Source of the DNA: a virus | Virus record (IMG/VR): IMGVR_UViG_3300003885_000027 | Coordinates: 1 to 43,730 of that record | Length of the DNA stretch: 43,730 nucleotides | Reading direction: 5' to 3' (one strand) | Shown: piece by piece, positions 21,810-28,916 of the stretch | How positions within the stretch are numbered: position 1 is the first letter of the stretch | How the letters are laid out: every line of letters begins with the position of its first letter | Program-made: the position numbers and the translations under genes | The notes under the pieces: model-generated | What the model was told of the DNA's origin: nothing | What the model saw: only the letters and a program-made list of their open reading frames with translations | Database searches by the model: none

Positions 21810-22148
21810 CTACTCGGAGATGTAGCCCCACAAAGTGATCTCGCCCGTGACGGTGGGGGTCGTGCCACCTGTCAGATTCAGGTCGAGCTCGATGACACTC
21901 CCGGCCTCAAAGCGCACCTGCGTCGCCAGCGTGGTGATGCCGTCGGTCGAGATGTCATGCGCCACTACTGCGTCCGTCCCGTCATCCTGTACATCAATCG
22001 TGGATACCGTCACCGATCCACCGGCGATGGTCACAAAACTGCCAATGTCGGTCAGCAGGAACGCCGGCTTGATGTAGATGCCCGCGACACCGTTGCCAGC
22101 CGCATCGCCGTTGAGGTGAAACTGCAGCGGAATTAGTCGTTCATTCAT
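21810..22148 (-). CDS. capsid decoration protein candidate
   Basis: 112 residues from ATG 22148 with CTGGAGG upstream; the longer frame to 22262 runs into the capsid gene and is not supported. All-beta pattern (RLIPLQFHLNGDAAGNGVAGIYIK, GSVIELDLNLTGGTTPTVTGEITLWGYISE) suggests a small jelly-roll or decoration protein. It is the first gene after the capsid fusion. Confidence 0.6.
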   Translation of the reverse strand: MNERLIPLQFHLNGDAAGNGVAGIYIKPAFLLTDIGSFVTIAGGSVTVSTIDVQDDGTDAVVAHDISTDGITTLATQVRFEAGSVIELDLNLTGGTTPTVTGEITLWGYISE

Positions 22149-22169
22149 GGTTATTCCCTCCAGGTTGTC

Positions 22170-22197
22170 AGGGAGCCAGCCCTGCGGCCAGCTCCCT
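22170..22197 (-). other. hairpin after capsid gene
   Basis: AGGGAGC (22170-22176) pairs with GCTCCCT (22191-22197), and GCC/GGC pair inside the loop. There is no U-tract, so this is more likely an mRNA 3'-end stabiliser or processing signal than a terminator. Confidence 0.35.
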
Positions 22198-22215
22198 TCG
22201 ATTACTTCGTCAGGC

Positions 22216-25116
22216 CTAGACGTTTGACTTGTGCAACGGGCGGAAATCGCCCACAGGCGCACAGTCGTAGGTCGCGCTAAAGCGCTGGCCGAACATCCGA
22301 ACCTTGTAGCGCAGCTCGTCGTTGGTGAACATCGCTCCGGAGCGCTCGTCCTCTGCTGAGAACAGTTCCGGCGTTCGCCGGCCTCGTAGCCAGATCAGGT
22401 AGATCGCCGGGAACTGCGCGGGATCCGCTACCAGCGCCCAGTTGTCGGTGTCAGTCCACTCTGGAACCACCATCGTCTGGAAGCTGTTACGGAGCGTGTT
22501 CGCGGTCTGCATCTGGCCGCCGCTGGTTGCCCCACCATCTTCGCCGGGTACCATCTGGCTCAAGCGGATTTCCTCAGCTGTGTTCTCGGTGTCGGCCGGG
22601 ACCAGTAGGAACTTCGGGCCGATATTGAGCCGCTTGCCGTTGCCCAGGGTCTGGTCGGTCTGCACTCGCATCGCGGTTCGAGCCGTTATGAAGGATGCGT
22701 AGCTCAGAGCCGTGGTCAGCAAGTTAGCGTGTCCGCCAGCCGAGCCAATCGCCGTAGCGTTGAACAGCGCGCCTGTATCTGCCAGCACCGGTCCAGCGGC
22801 CGTGTTGACCGTGAAGACGTTGCTGACTAGGCCGCTGATCTCGTTGTACCAGGCATTCGAGAGCCGTCGCGGGATAGCGCGCAGGATATTGATCTTGTCC
22901 CGCAGGAAAGTCTCCAGCGTCACCCCGATGTAGCCACCGCGCTTCACGAACGCCGCGGTTTCCTCTTCGTCCGCCCACGACAGTTCAGTGTAAGCATCGC
23001 CCTCAGCCATCACATTCAGGCCACCGATCCCATACACTCGGATCAGGGTCGCGTTGTCCAGCGTGTCCACGTCTTCCTGGGTCACGATGGGCTCCCACCA
23101 GCGATGGCGCACCGAATAGTCGGCGGCCAGTAAAAGGTTGACCGCGTTCTTCACAATGCTCGAAACGGAGCTCGTGGTAACTGCCGCTTCGGTCAGACGC
23201 TGGTTGCGCATCTTCCCATCGATAGCCGCGTCCACGTCGCCCATCAGGTCATAGAACCACTCACTCAAACGAACCGGCTTCGGGAAGGCCGGCATGCCAG
23301 CCTCCACATAGCGCCCGATCGCCTCAGAGAATCGCTGAGGGGCATAATGATCCTGCTCCTCGTCCGACTTGCCCTTCTGTTCCTTGGCCGTGGTAACGAT
23401 CTTGCCAAAGCCCGTCGGGCCTGCCAGCAAGCGCAGGAAAGCCATCTCGTACTCATCCCAGGCGGTCACCGGACTGACGTTGATGTTGTGTGCCTCGGGG
23501 ATGCGGACGGTGCCGCTCTTAGATAGCTCGCTCAACATCTCGCGCTGGCTCTTGATCGCAGTTTCAAGGTCCTTCGGCTCATATACCGAGTCCTTGAACT
23601 GCTCTGCGATCACGGTCCGGGTAGGCTTCGGCAGCCCGCTCTCGGCGAGCGTTTCCACCAGCTCGCTCTGTGAGGCCTTGAGAGCCAACGATTTCTCCAG
23701 CTTGGCTGCCCTGGCTGCGGTCGCCTGTGCTTCCTTGGCGGCCTTCTCTGCGCGTGCGACCGCATCCTTCACCGCCTGAGGCGTATCGTCGTCCGTGTCA
23801 TCGTCCTCATCGCCACCATCTTGCGCGTCGATGAAACGCTGCACATCTGCCTCGGTGATCTGGCCTTCGTCACCACTGCCTTCGATTTCAACCTCGGACA
23901 GGTCGATCTCGTTTTCTTTGGCCAGCGCAACGGCTGCTTCGGTGGCCTGGATCTCGTCCTCTTCAGACTCGTCCTCGGCCTCAAGCGCCTCCAGGCGCTC
24001 GGTGAGTGGAGACAGCTTCTCTTCCAATGCCTCACCCAACATCTTCAAAAGTTCTTTCGGTTCCATATCCATTACCTCCTTGTATGGAGTCTGGGCTGCG
24101 ACCAATCGCGCCAGTCGTCCTCCGGCTGCCGGATCTGCGACCACGTCCACAGAAAGGGCCTTGGTGATCTTCTCGACCACCTGCATCACGGTCCCTCCCA
24201 GCGCCTTGATCGCTCGGGTTGCTCCGTCGCCGAGTGCATCGATACTTAGTCCGATTGAGTCGAGCACTTCGGCATCGTATGCTTCCACCAGCTTCTTTCG
24301 CAGCTTTGCGTCAATGACTTTCAGCGTGCCTTTCACAGCGTTGGCCGTCTTGTCCCAAAACGGGTTAATGATGACCCCCACCCACTCCTCTTTGATCGAG
24401 CGCATTCCCTGCTTTGCCTCGAACTCTTCGTCGGTCAGGTGGTTGTCATAAACCTTGACGCCCTCAAACAGTGGCACGCTTTTCTTGAGGCCGTCCGCTG
24501 AGTACAGCCGTCCGTTCTTGCTTCTAACGTATGTCTTGCCTCCCTCTGTCACGACATCGCTGTCGCTGTCCGGGCCGATGATCGTGACTTCCCATTCGGT
24601 CCCACGCTTGTCTTCGTCTTCGTCGTCCGCTTCCAGCAGCTTGAATGCCGCAAGGGCTTCGCTGATCGGGATCTGCTGATACTTCTCCAGCTCCTGCTCC
24701 AATTTCGCCATAGCATCCCCTTCTGCTTCGCGCTGATCTACGACCTTGCCACCCTTGAACATCTTCGCCTTGTTGGCGCTCGCGATCTTCTTGCCCATGA
24801 TCGCCCACTCGGCCGTAGAGTAACCTCCGGCTTTTCGGTTAGCTGGATTATTGAATCGGGTGATGGCGTTGACTGCCCTAGAGGTGGGGCTTAACGGATA
24901 GCGGTAATTTACAGGATCTGCGAACTGACCATCGGAGACGCTGGCATACTTAGACGGCTTTGTGACGTTGCCGCCCTTTTTGATCGCGATGCCGTAGCGA
25001 CCAGCTCGAGCCTTCTGAGCTTTCTTTTCAGCCGCGGTAGCTTCAGCTACATGCTGATGCAACTTTCGCTCGGTGCGGCGATTCTTACGACTGCGGCTTT
25101 TCCTGCGTCTGGCCAA
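22216..25116 (-). CDS. prohead protease - scaffold - major capsid protein fusion
   Basis: 966 residues from TTG 25116; GGAGGTG ends at the right distance for this start, and the GTG at 25122 overlaps the ribosome site. Order: basic N-terminus; a DUF6582-like segment (about 55-115, YASVSDGQFADPVNYRYPL...IMGKKIASANK); a prohead protease (about 175-335) with His226 in YDNHLT and Ser291 in IGLSIDA, plus KALSVDVVADPAAGG; a Glu/Asp/Ala-rich coiled-coil scaffold (about 350-520); then an HK97-type capsid domain (about 550-966). Within the scaffold, LAKENEIDLSEVEIEGSG...GQITEADVQRFI looks like a peripheral subunit-binding domain. Cleavage between scaffold and capsid is expected during maturation. Confidence 0.85.
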   Translation of the reverse strand: MARRRKSRSRKNRRTERKLHQHVAEATAAEKKAQKARAGRYGIAIKKGGNVTKPSKYASVSDGQFADPVNYRYPLSPTSRAVNAITRFNNPANRKAGGYSTAEWAIMGKKIASANKAKMFKGGKVVDQREAEGDAMAKLEQELEKYQQIPISEALAAFKLLEADDEDEDKRGTEWEVTIIGPDSDSDVVTEGGKTYVRSKNGRLYSADGLKKSVPLFEGVKVYDNHLTDEEFEAKQGMRSIKEEWVGVIINPFWDKTANAVKGTLKVIDAKLRKKLVEAYDAEVLDSIGLSIDALGDGATRAIKALGGTVMQVVEKITKALSVDVVADPAAGGRLARLVAAQTPYKEVMDMEPKELLKMLGEALEEKLSPLTERLEALEAEDESEEDEIQATEAAVALAKENEIDLSEVEIEGSGDEGQITEADVQRFIDAQDGGDEDDDTDDDTPQAVKDAVARAEKAAKEAQATAARAAKLEKSLALKASQSELVETLAESGLPKPTRTVIAEQFKDSVYEPKDLETAIKSQREMLSELSKSGTVRIPEAHNINVSPVTAWDEYEMAFLRLLAGPTGFGKIVTTAKEQKGKSDEEQDHYAPQRFSEAIGRYVEAGMPAFPKPVRLSEWFYDLMGDVDAAIDGKMRNQRLTEAAVTTSSVSSIVKNAVNLLLAADYSVRHRWWEPIVTQEDVDTLDNATLIRVYGIGGLNVMAEGDAYTELSWADEEETAAFVKRGGYIGVTLETFLRDKINILRAIPRRLSNAWYNEISGLVSNVFTVNTAAGPVLADTGALFNATAIGSAGGHANLLTTALSYASFITARTAMRVQTDQTLGNGKRLNIGPKFLLVPADTENTAEEIRLSQMVPGEDGGATSGGQMQTANTLRNSFQTMVVPEWTDTDNWALVADPAQFPAIYLIWLRGRRTPELFSAEDERSGAMFTNDELRYKVRMFGQRFSATYDCAPVGDFRPLHKSNV

Positions 25117-25119
25117 GCG

Positions 25120-25126
25120 CACCTCC
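25120..25126 (-). promoter_or_regulatory. ribosome binding site selecting the capsid TTG start
   Basis: GGAGGTG is complementary to the 3' end of 16S rRNA over seven bases. Spacing from GGAGG to TTG 25116 is 5 nt, while the GTG at 25122 lies inside the motif, so TTG is preferred. Confidence 0.65.
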
Positions 25127-25145
25127 CTTCCCAGAAAGCGGCTTA

Positions 25146-25177
25146 AATAAAAAAGCGCCGCCCGTTTTAGGCGACGC
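25146..25177 (-). terminator. intrinsic terminator upstream of the capsid gene
   Basis: Leftward RNA: GCGUCGCC (25177-25170), loop of seven, GGCGGCGC (25162-25155), then UUUUUUAUU. The stem is 8 bp with one G-U pair. It lies about 46 nt after the start expected from the nearer promoter and about 30 nt before the capsid ribosome site, with no promoter in between, so capsid mRNA must read through it. Confidence 0.75.
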
Positions 25178-25195
25178 GTGCGGTTGTGGTCACGT

Positions 25196-25209
25196 GTCCG
25201 AGCTCGGAC
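25196..25209. promoter_or_regulatory. 14-bp perfect palindrome
   Basis: GTCCGAGCTCGGAC is its own reverse complement. It lies about 14-27 bp inside the transcribed leader of promoter P2, where it could be a repressor operator or an RNA hairpin. Confidence 0.55.
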
Positions 25210-25229
25210 TGAGTCCGGCCCTCAAAATG

Positions 25230-25259
25230 ATCTTACATGCAATTGTATGGGTTTGTCAA
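25230..25259 (-). promoter_or_regulatory. promoter P2 (sigma-70 type), leftward
   Basis: On the leftward strand TTGACA (25259-25254), 18-bp spacer, TAAGAT (25235-25230). Its -10 context CATGTAAGATCA is identical to promoter P1, 269 bp away. It is flanked by a palindrome on each side. Confidence 0.6.
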
Positions 25260-25264
25260 GCTGG

Positions 25265-25281
25265 GGTCAGATTATCTGACC
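25265..25281. promoter_or_regulatory. 17-bp palindrome next to the P2 -35 box
   Basis: GGTCAGAT-T-ATCTGACC has perfect 8-bp arms. Its near edge is 5 bp upstream of the P2 -35 hexamer, a typical position for an activator or repressor dimer. Confidence 0.55.
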
Positions 25282-25498
25282 GTCCCAAGGATAGGCGTGT
25301 GCCGATGCCTCGTTTTATTTCCTGCCATCTCTATGGGAACCCCTTCCATACCATCGTATCTCGGGCATCGAGGTAACACCTTTCGGCTAAAGACGGGACT
25401 TCTCGCTATCTCGGATGGCTTATCCGTTACGCGGTCTCACCGGAACGGTTCTCCTTGGGCGGATTCTCTCGCGCGTCAAGCCGCCCAACTACGGATTG
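25282..25498 (-). other. structured leader RNA between P1 and P2 (candidate ncRNA)
   Basis: About 215 bp with no credible gene on either strand. The leftward RNA can form a string of hairpins: TTGGGCGG with CCGCCCAA (18-nt loop); CCGTT-CGGT-GAG-ACCG-AACGG; GGAT-ATCC; AGGT-ACCT; CTCG-CGAG; GGAA-TTCC. Together with P1 and the terminator at 25146-25177 it would define an RNA of about 345 nt, either a capsid mRNA leader or a free small RNA. Confidence 0.45.
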
Positions 25499-25528
25499 AT
25501 CTTACATGCTGAGTGATTCTGTTGTCAA
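25499..25528 (-). promoter_or_regulatory. promoter P1 (sigma-70 type), leftward
   Basis: TTGACA (25528-25523), 18-bp spacer, TAAGAT (25504-25499) on the leftward strand. Hexamers, spacer length and the flanking CTTGACAA and GCATGTAAGATCA are the same as in P2, while spacer sequences differ. This is evidence for conservation of the promoter itself. Confidence 0.6.
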
Positions 25529-25531
25529 GTC

Positions 25532-25651
25532 AGTAGCGGCCTGACCAGGTCGTTCACCAAAGTTCGCGAGCCGAGTGACTAGCTCGGCGCACAACGCTTT
25601 TAAGTCAATCGTTGTGCCGTCGTTTCGGTGCCCTCATTGCAGGCCGCTACT
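25532..25651. repeat. 120-bp inverted-repeat element with nested hairpins
   Basis: AGTAGCGGCCTG at 25532-25543 is perfectly complementary to CAGGCCGCTACT at 25640-25651. Inside lie GCACAACG/CGTTGTGC (25589-25596 and 25610-25617) and CCGAG/CTCGG. The result is a multi-branched fold on either strand, directly upstream of P1. It could be a structured RNA, a terminator for the upstream small-gene operon, or a protein-binding cruciform. Confidence 0.55.
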
Positions 25652-25660
25652 ATGCCATGA

Positions 25661-25674
25661 CTGGAGATCTCCAG
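25661..25674. promoter_or_regulatory. 14-bp perfect palindrome
   Basis: CTGGAGATCTCCAG is fully self-complementary. It lies between the stop of the last small gene (25685) and the 120-bp inverted repeat. Possible operator, or a short 3' hairpin on the leftward mRNA; there is no U-tract. Confidence 0.45.
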
Positions 25675-25684
25675 CAGACGGTAT

Positions 25685-25897
25685 TTATTTTACCTTATCG
25701 GTATTCTCACGCAATCGAAAGCTGTGCAACCCATCCCTGCCTCGGGCCGTCTTCACCAAGTACATTGTATGGCTCCCACCGTTCAAGCTTCGTATCTGCT
25801 GGAGCAGGCTGAACTCCTGTGAGCTCAATGTTACCTGCTGTTCTACTTGCGTCGGATGCTGAGCTTGAAACGTGCTCCCCTGCCACGAACTACGCAT
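25685..25897 (-). CDS. small hypothetical protein
   Basis: 70 residues from ATG 25897, which overlaps the stop of the upstream gene (GATGCGTAG). The sequence VTLSSQEFSLLQQIRSLNGGSHTMYLVKTARG has alternating helix and strand with good coding character. It is the last gene of a seven-gene overlapped run. No family recognised. Confidence 0.5.
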   Translation of the reverse strand: MRSSWQGSTFQAQHPTQVEQQVTLSSQEFSLLQQIRSLNGGSHTMYLVKTARGRDGLHSFRLRENTDKVK

Positions 25898-26153
25898 CCC
25901 GACCACTGCCTCGTTGCTCCAAACCCATCGCTGGCGGGTAAGACGTATACAGAACGTCATGCCCAACGTGTTCCTGTTCCATATGCAGCGCCATCAGAGA
26001 ATCTCCTCCCGGCCCTATCAGTTCCAGTCCACACCAGAAACAGCGCCGCACAGTGAACAGGCGCGCGATGTCGGTTGCTTGAGGAGTGCCCAACCTCGCC
26101 AGCGGCCAGAGCGGTTCATCCCAATGCCAGTCCAAGGTGAAGGCTACACTCAT
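25890..26153 (-). CDS. small protein with C2H2-like zinc motif
   Basis: 87 residues from ATG 26153 (ATGA overlap with the upstream stop). The C-terminal half has CFWCG, 16 residues, then HMEQEHVGH, which fits a CCHH zinc finger. The N-terminal part is Trp-rich (LDWHWDEPLWPLARL). Nucleic acid binding is plausible. Confidence 0.5.
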   Translation of the reverse strand: MSVAFTLDWHWDEPLWPLARLGTPQATDIARLFTVRRCFWCGLELIGPGGDSLMALHMEQEHVGHDVLYTSYPPAMGLEQRGSGRDA

Positions 26154-26365
26154 CCGTCCCAATCAATCGCCTGGCCGCAGCTTGGGCAGTAAGCCCAATG
26201 TGCCAGCAACGGAGCTTCACAAATCCCACATTCGCCTTCGGCATACTCGGAAAGCAAATCTAGGATGACCTTCATCGCCTTCGTCTTCCGCGGAAGTGCC
26301 GCACCGCGCGGGAACACTTGCGTCCGCGATGTGCTCTCGCTGGTCACTTCTATTGGTCGTTTCAC
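26150..26365 (-). CDS. zinc-ribbon protein
   Basis: 71 residues, GTG start overlapping the kinase stop (GTGA). The last ~25 residues carry CGIC...CPSCG, a compact zinc ribbon; the N-terminal ~30 are basic and disordered. It is one of at least five small zinc-ribbon proteins in the packaging/head region. Confidence 0.6.
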   Translation of the reverse strand: MKRPIEVTSESTSRTQVFPRGAALPRKTKAMKVILDLLSEYAEGECGICEAPLLAHWAYCPSCGQAIDWDG

Positions 26366-26745
26366 CGCCAGCCTCCCTCCTCGAATGGATACTCATCGCT
26401 GGCCTCTTTCCCCCCTGCGGCATACACCCAGCGAACCTCGGGCAGGATCTCTTTCCGTATCCGCTTCCGCAGATCCGCGTACGGGCAAATCGTTGCCACC
26501 GCCACGTTGAAGCCCTGAATCCAGAGCAGGCGAGCGATCTTGGCAATACGTAGGTTCTGCTCGTAGCGGTCAGCTTTCGTGAAACCCAGCGTCCAGCACT
26601 CTCGCAGATCGTCCCCGTCCAAGATGATCTTGTTTGGTACATCCAACGTCAGTGCCAGCTTTGTCTTGCCTGATCCGCTGTTTCCATGAAACCAAACAAC
26701 ATCTCCAGGATGGTCGCTGGGAATGACTCGGTGGATTGAGCCTAT
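26362..26745 (-). CDS. APS kinase-like P-loop enzyme (cysC-like), probable ATA start
   Basis: 127 residues if started at ATA 26745, which overlaps the upstream stop as ATAG. Walker A is GNSGSGKT (21-28); IILDGDDLRECWTLGFTKADR (40-60) and NLRIAKIARLLWIQGFNVAVATICPY match the LDGDNxR, LGFSxADR and ENIRR helix of adenylylsulfate kinases in order and spacing. The family phosphorylates APS to the sulfate donor PAPS. The protein is shorter than usual (about 200). The frame is open back to about 26780 but contains no ATG, GTG, TTG or CTG before Walker A; the first is TTG 26646, which would remove the P-loop. AAGGGGG lies 5 nt before ATA. Alternatives: ATT start at codon 8, or a pseudogene. Confidence 0.6.
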   Translation of the reverse strand: MGSIHRVIPSDHPGDVVWFHGNSGSGKTKLALTLDVPNKIILDGDDLRECWTLGFTKADRYEQNLRIAKIARLLWIQGFNVAVATICPYADLRKRIRKEILPEVRWVYAAGGKEASDEYPFEEGGWR

Positions 26746-27146
26746 GACAGCCCCCTTATCTGCCTGGCTAGGCGCTGCCGCTCAGCGATGTCCAGCTCCG
26801 CCAGATCGCGCGTATGCCACACCAACAGCGCCGAATTTGGATTCCGCCCCAGCTTCGCCCGCAGCCAGTCAAGCATCTTCCGCCACCACAGACGTTCTGC
26901 CAGGTTTTGCGCCAGCTGGTACTTCAACTCGAACACCTCATAACGCTCCTGGAGTTCAATCCGGTAAGCGCGCGCCTCGTGGTCGGTCGTGAACTTCTGC
27001 CTGGCCAGTCGGCTACTGCCGTTGATCATCCCGATCACCGCGCCGTAGGCTTTGCCTTGGGCAGTTGTCAACTTCAATACGCCCGTGCGTCGGTTGACTG
27101 TCTTGCGCGGAGCGTAGCTCACGGAACTAAAACTGCTGTTTGACAT
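26742..27146 (-). CDS. hypothetical helical protein
   Basis: 134 residues from ATG 27146 (earlier in-frame start at 27170 lies inside the upstream gene). Basic N-terminus, then long helices (ARAYRIELQERYEVFELKYQLAQNLAERLWWRKMLDW...). Ser/Arg-rich and mainly alpha. Overlaps both neighbours. No family recognised. Confidence 0.55.
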   Translation of the reverse strand: MSNSSFSSVSYAPRKTVNRRTGVLKLTTAQGKAYGAVIGMINGSSRLARQKFTTDHEARAYRIELQERYEVFELKYQLAQNLAERLWWRKMLDWLRAKLGRNPNSALLVWHTRDLAELDIAERQRLARQIRGLS

Positions 27147-27486
27147 AATCCCAAAATGACCCGTCCTCAAAGTCTATTGTCAGCTGGTTGGGCATTGACG
27201 CGGCCCCACGATAGAGCGCCTCACGGAATGTCTCATATTCATCGTGATTAAAAATCAGCCTCCCGTTGTGGGCGCCGTTGAAGAAACAGGAAACGTATAC
27301 ATGTTTGCTGTTCACACGACTAACCTTCACACATAGCCTCTTTGCTTTTACCGAAATTCTCCGAGAACTAGCAATTTCTCCTGCCTTAATAAGACGCCGA
27401 TGAGCCTCTTGCGTTGTCAGCTTTTCTGGCAGAAAGCTATTGATCAGGTCATCAATCAACATTTCATGACTGTGTTTTCGAGACAC
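27127..27486 (-). CDS. hypothetical protein
   Basis: 119 residues with an N-terminal helical region (LIDDLINSFLPEKLTTQEAHRRLIKAGEIA), which could be a small DNA-binding domain, and a C-terminal beta region (RLCVKVSRVNSKHVYVSCFFNGAHNG, LIFNHDEYETFREALYRG). Overlaps the following gene by 20 nt. Role unknown. Confidence 0.5.
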   Translation of the reverse strand: MSRKHSHEMLIDDLINSFLPEKLTTQEAHRRLIKAGEIASSRRISVKAKRLCVKVSRVNSKHVYVSCFFNGAHNGRLIFNHDEYETFREALYRGAASMPNQLTIDFEDGSFWDYVKQQF

Positions 27487-27629
27487 TTTTCTAGCTCTGC
27501 AATGTGTTCTTTGATCGCTTCGTCATACTTCCCATCGCTGTTATCAAAATGCTTTAGGAGAAAGACGAGTGCATGGGCGGCGAAGACGAGATCGTAAACC
27601 TCCTTTGAGATTAGAAATGGTTTAGTCAT
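27456..27629 (-). CDS. small hypothetical protein
   Basis: 57 residues, ATG 27629, stop TGA 27456-27458, overlapping the next gene start by 31 nt. Text EVYDLVFAAHALVFLLKHFDN followed by a charged helix EAIKEHIAELEKCLEN predicts two helices, one rather hydrophobic. First gene of the overlapped run. Function unknown. Confidence 0.45.
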   Translation of the reverse strand: MTKPFLISKEVYDLVFAAHALVFLLKHFDNSDGKYDEAIKEHIAELEKCLENTVMKC

Positions 27630-27676
27630 CGACCTTGTTCAGATCCAAAATGATGACTTCTGTACAACTGGCATGC

Positions 27677-28720
27677 TCATCTCGCCACTCGCAACCTTTC
27701 CGCTTTCTGCGCTCCCATCAGGATCCGCGAACCTTCGTAGCGCACGCGTAAACCTTCCGCCGCGCGCCGCGCCTTTTCACGATCTACCTGATCGTTCAGC
27801 GGGCCGATCAGCTCGTCGACTGGCCCCCAGGACTCGCGATAAGGAACCGAATCGCATCTGCAGTTGATTTGTTCCCGAAGCGGCAATGTAGGATCAAGCG
27901 GACCATCAGCTTCGTGACCTCCCACGATAAACTTCCCGTCTACTGGAACCACCTGGCCGTGCGCGTCGATGTGTGTATCCCGTGTGCGCCAATCTCCTGT
28001 ACTTAACCAAATCTTCTTCAGGTCAGGGAAACGTCCGAGCTCATCCCGCATGCGATCACGCCCCGCCATATTCTGCGCCCTCATCAATTCAGTGCGGAAG
28101 ATACGCTCAGCCTTGGCACTGATGCCCGTGGTTCCGAGCTCCCGGAAGCCCGACAAGTTCCGGATCCCGACGATATGGGTGATGTTCTGCATGGCTTGGA
28201 ATGGAGTCAATTGCCCGATCCAAGCCGCGATCACCTGCCCTCGGATGGCAGCTTGCATTTCCGTAGTCACCGCCACGATACGGTCGAAGGTAAACGCCCG
28301 GTGAACAGCATCCAGCACCACCGGCCGGGCTGGCGGCAGTATCAAAAAGCCCGGCGACGGCGCTGGCTCAAGGAAGAACGGGTCATGTACCCCGCCCGGT
28401 ATCTGCGTTCCAATCTCTAATAGCGCGGCCGTACGGGCCTCGCCAGCCAGCCAGGCCTCTTGATGAGCCTGGACACCCAAACGCTGAATGTCGTTTGCGG
28501 CTTGCAGTACGATGTCGTCGATCTCCGCCAGAATGTCGTCGAGCTCACCCTGCCAGGCTTCGGTGTTGATGGCCCGATTGCGTAGGCTGCGATGGAGTTC
28601 GTCGTAGCGTAGCAGCAATGCTCTGCGCGCATCATCGGTGACGGCATCGCCAGCTGAGAGCAGCCGCTCAAGCTCGCGGCGGAATTCGGCTTCGCTTTGC
28701 TCAGTCAGCCGTTGCGGCAT
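27677..28720 (-). CDS. SPP1 gp7-like minor head morphogenesis protein
   Basis: 347 residues from ATG 28720, which overlaps the upstream stop; the longer frame to 28831 is low quality. Helical N-terminal region (EFRRELERLLSAGDAV, LDDILAEIDDIVLQAANDI), then the signature STGDWRTRDTHIDAHGQVVPVDGKF with LREQINCRCDSVPY of the gp7/Mu F-like domain. These proteins bind the portal and DNA within the prohead. Position after the portal gene is typical. Confidence 0.85.
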   Translation of the reverse strand: MPQRLTEQSEAEFRRELERLLSAGDAVTDDARRALLLRYDELHRSLRNRAINTEAWQGELDDILAEIDDIVLQAANDIQRLGVQAHQEAWLAGEARTAALLEIGTQIPGGVHDPFFLEPAPSPGFLILPPARPVVLDAVHRAFTFDRIVAVTTEMQAAIRGQVIAAWIGQLTPFQAMQNITHIVGIRNLSGFRELGTTGISAKAERIFRTELMRAQNMAGRDRMRDELGRFPDLKKIWLSTGDWRTRDTHIDAHGQVVPVDGKFIVGGHEADGPLDPTLPLREQINCRCDSVPYRESWGPVDELIGPLNDQVDREKARRAAEGLRVRYEGSRILMGAQKAERLRVAR

Positions 28721-28916
28721 CGGACTTTTCCGGGAATGTGACGATCGTGAAATGTGTTTCAGTCGCGTGCAGGGCCGGATGGTACGCCACGGTCGTTCCG
28801 CAATGGTTACAGTAATACACCGCTTTGCCATGCGGCAATTCCTGTTGATTCTGCGGATCGGCCGTCCAGCTGCGTTTCCCGCAGTTTGGGCAAACGCTGT
28901 CCGTTTGTTCAGTCAA
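28701..28916 (-). CDS. zinc-ribbon protein
   Basis: 71 residues; TTG start overlaps the upstream stop (TTGACTGA). CPNCG and CNHCG about 26 residues apart give a typical zinc ribbon, followed by beta strands ETHFTIVTFPEK. Small zinc proteins beside portal genes are common in phages, but the role is not known. Confidence 0.6.
   Translation of the reverse strand: MTEQTDSVCPNCGKRSWTADPQNQQELPHGKAVYYCNHCGTTVAYHPALHATETHFTIVTFPEKSDAATAD

Noticed and set aside
23795-24451. 218-codon Ser-rich rightward frame
   Set aside because: Mirror image of the acidic/Ala-rich scaffold part of the capsid fusion; no independent signals.
25237-25512. 91-codon rightward frame in the capsid leader gap
   Set aside because: No ribosome site, runs through both leftward promoters and hairpins, no recognisable protein pattern.
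25123-25684. tRNA or integrase attachment site in the non-coding gap
   Set aside because: No cloverleaf with a TTCRA-type T arm could be fitted, and no integrase gene was seen in the window.
28721-28831. N-terminal extension of the gp7-like protein
   Set aside because: Overlaps the zinc-ribbon gene almost fully, has Arg/Ser/Cys-scrambled content, and the ATG at 28720 is better placed.
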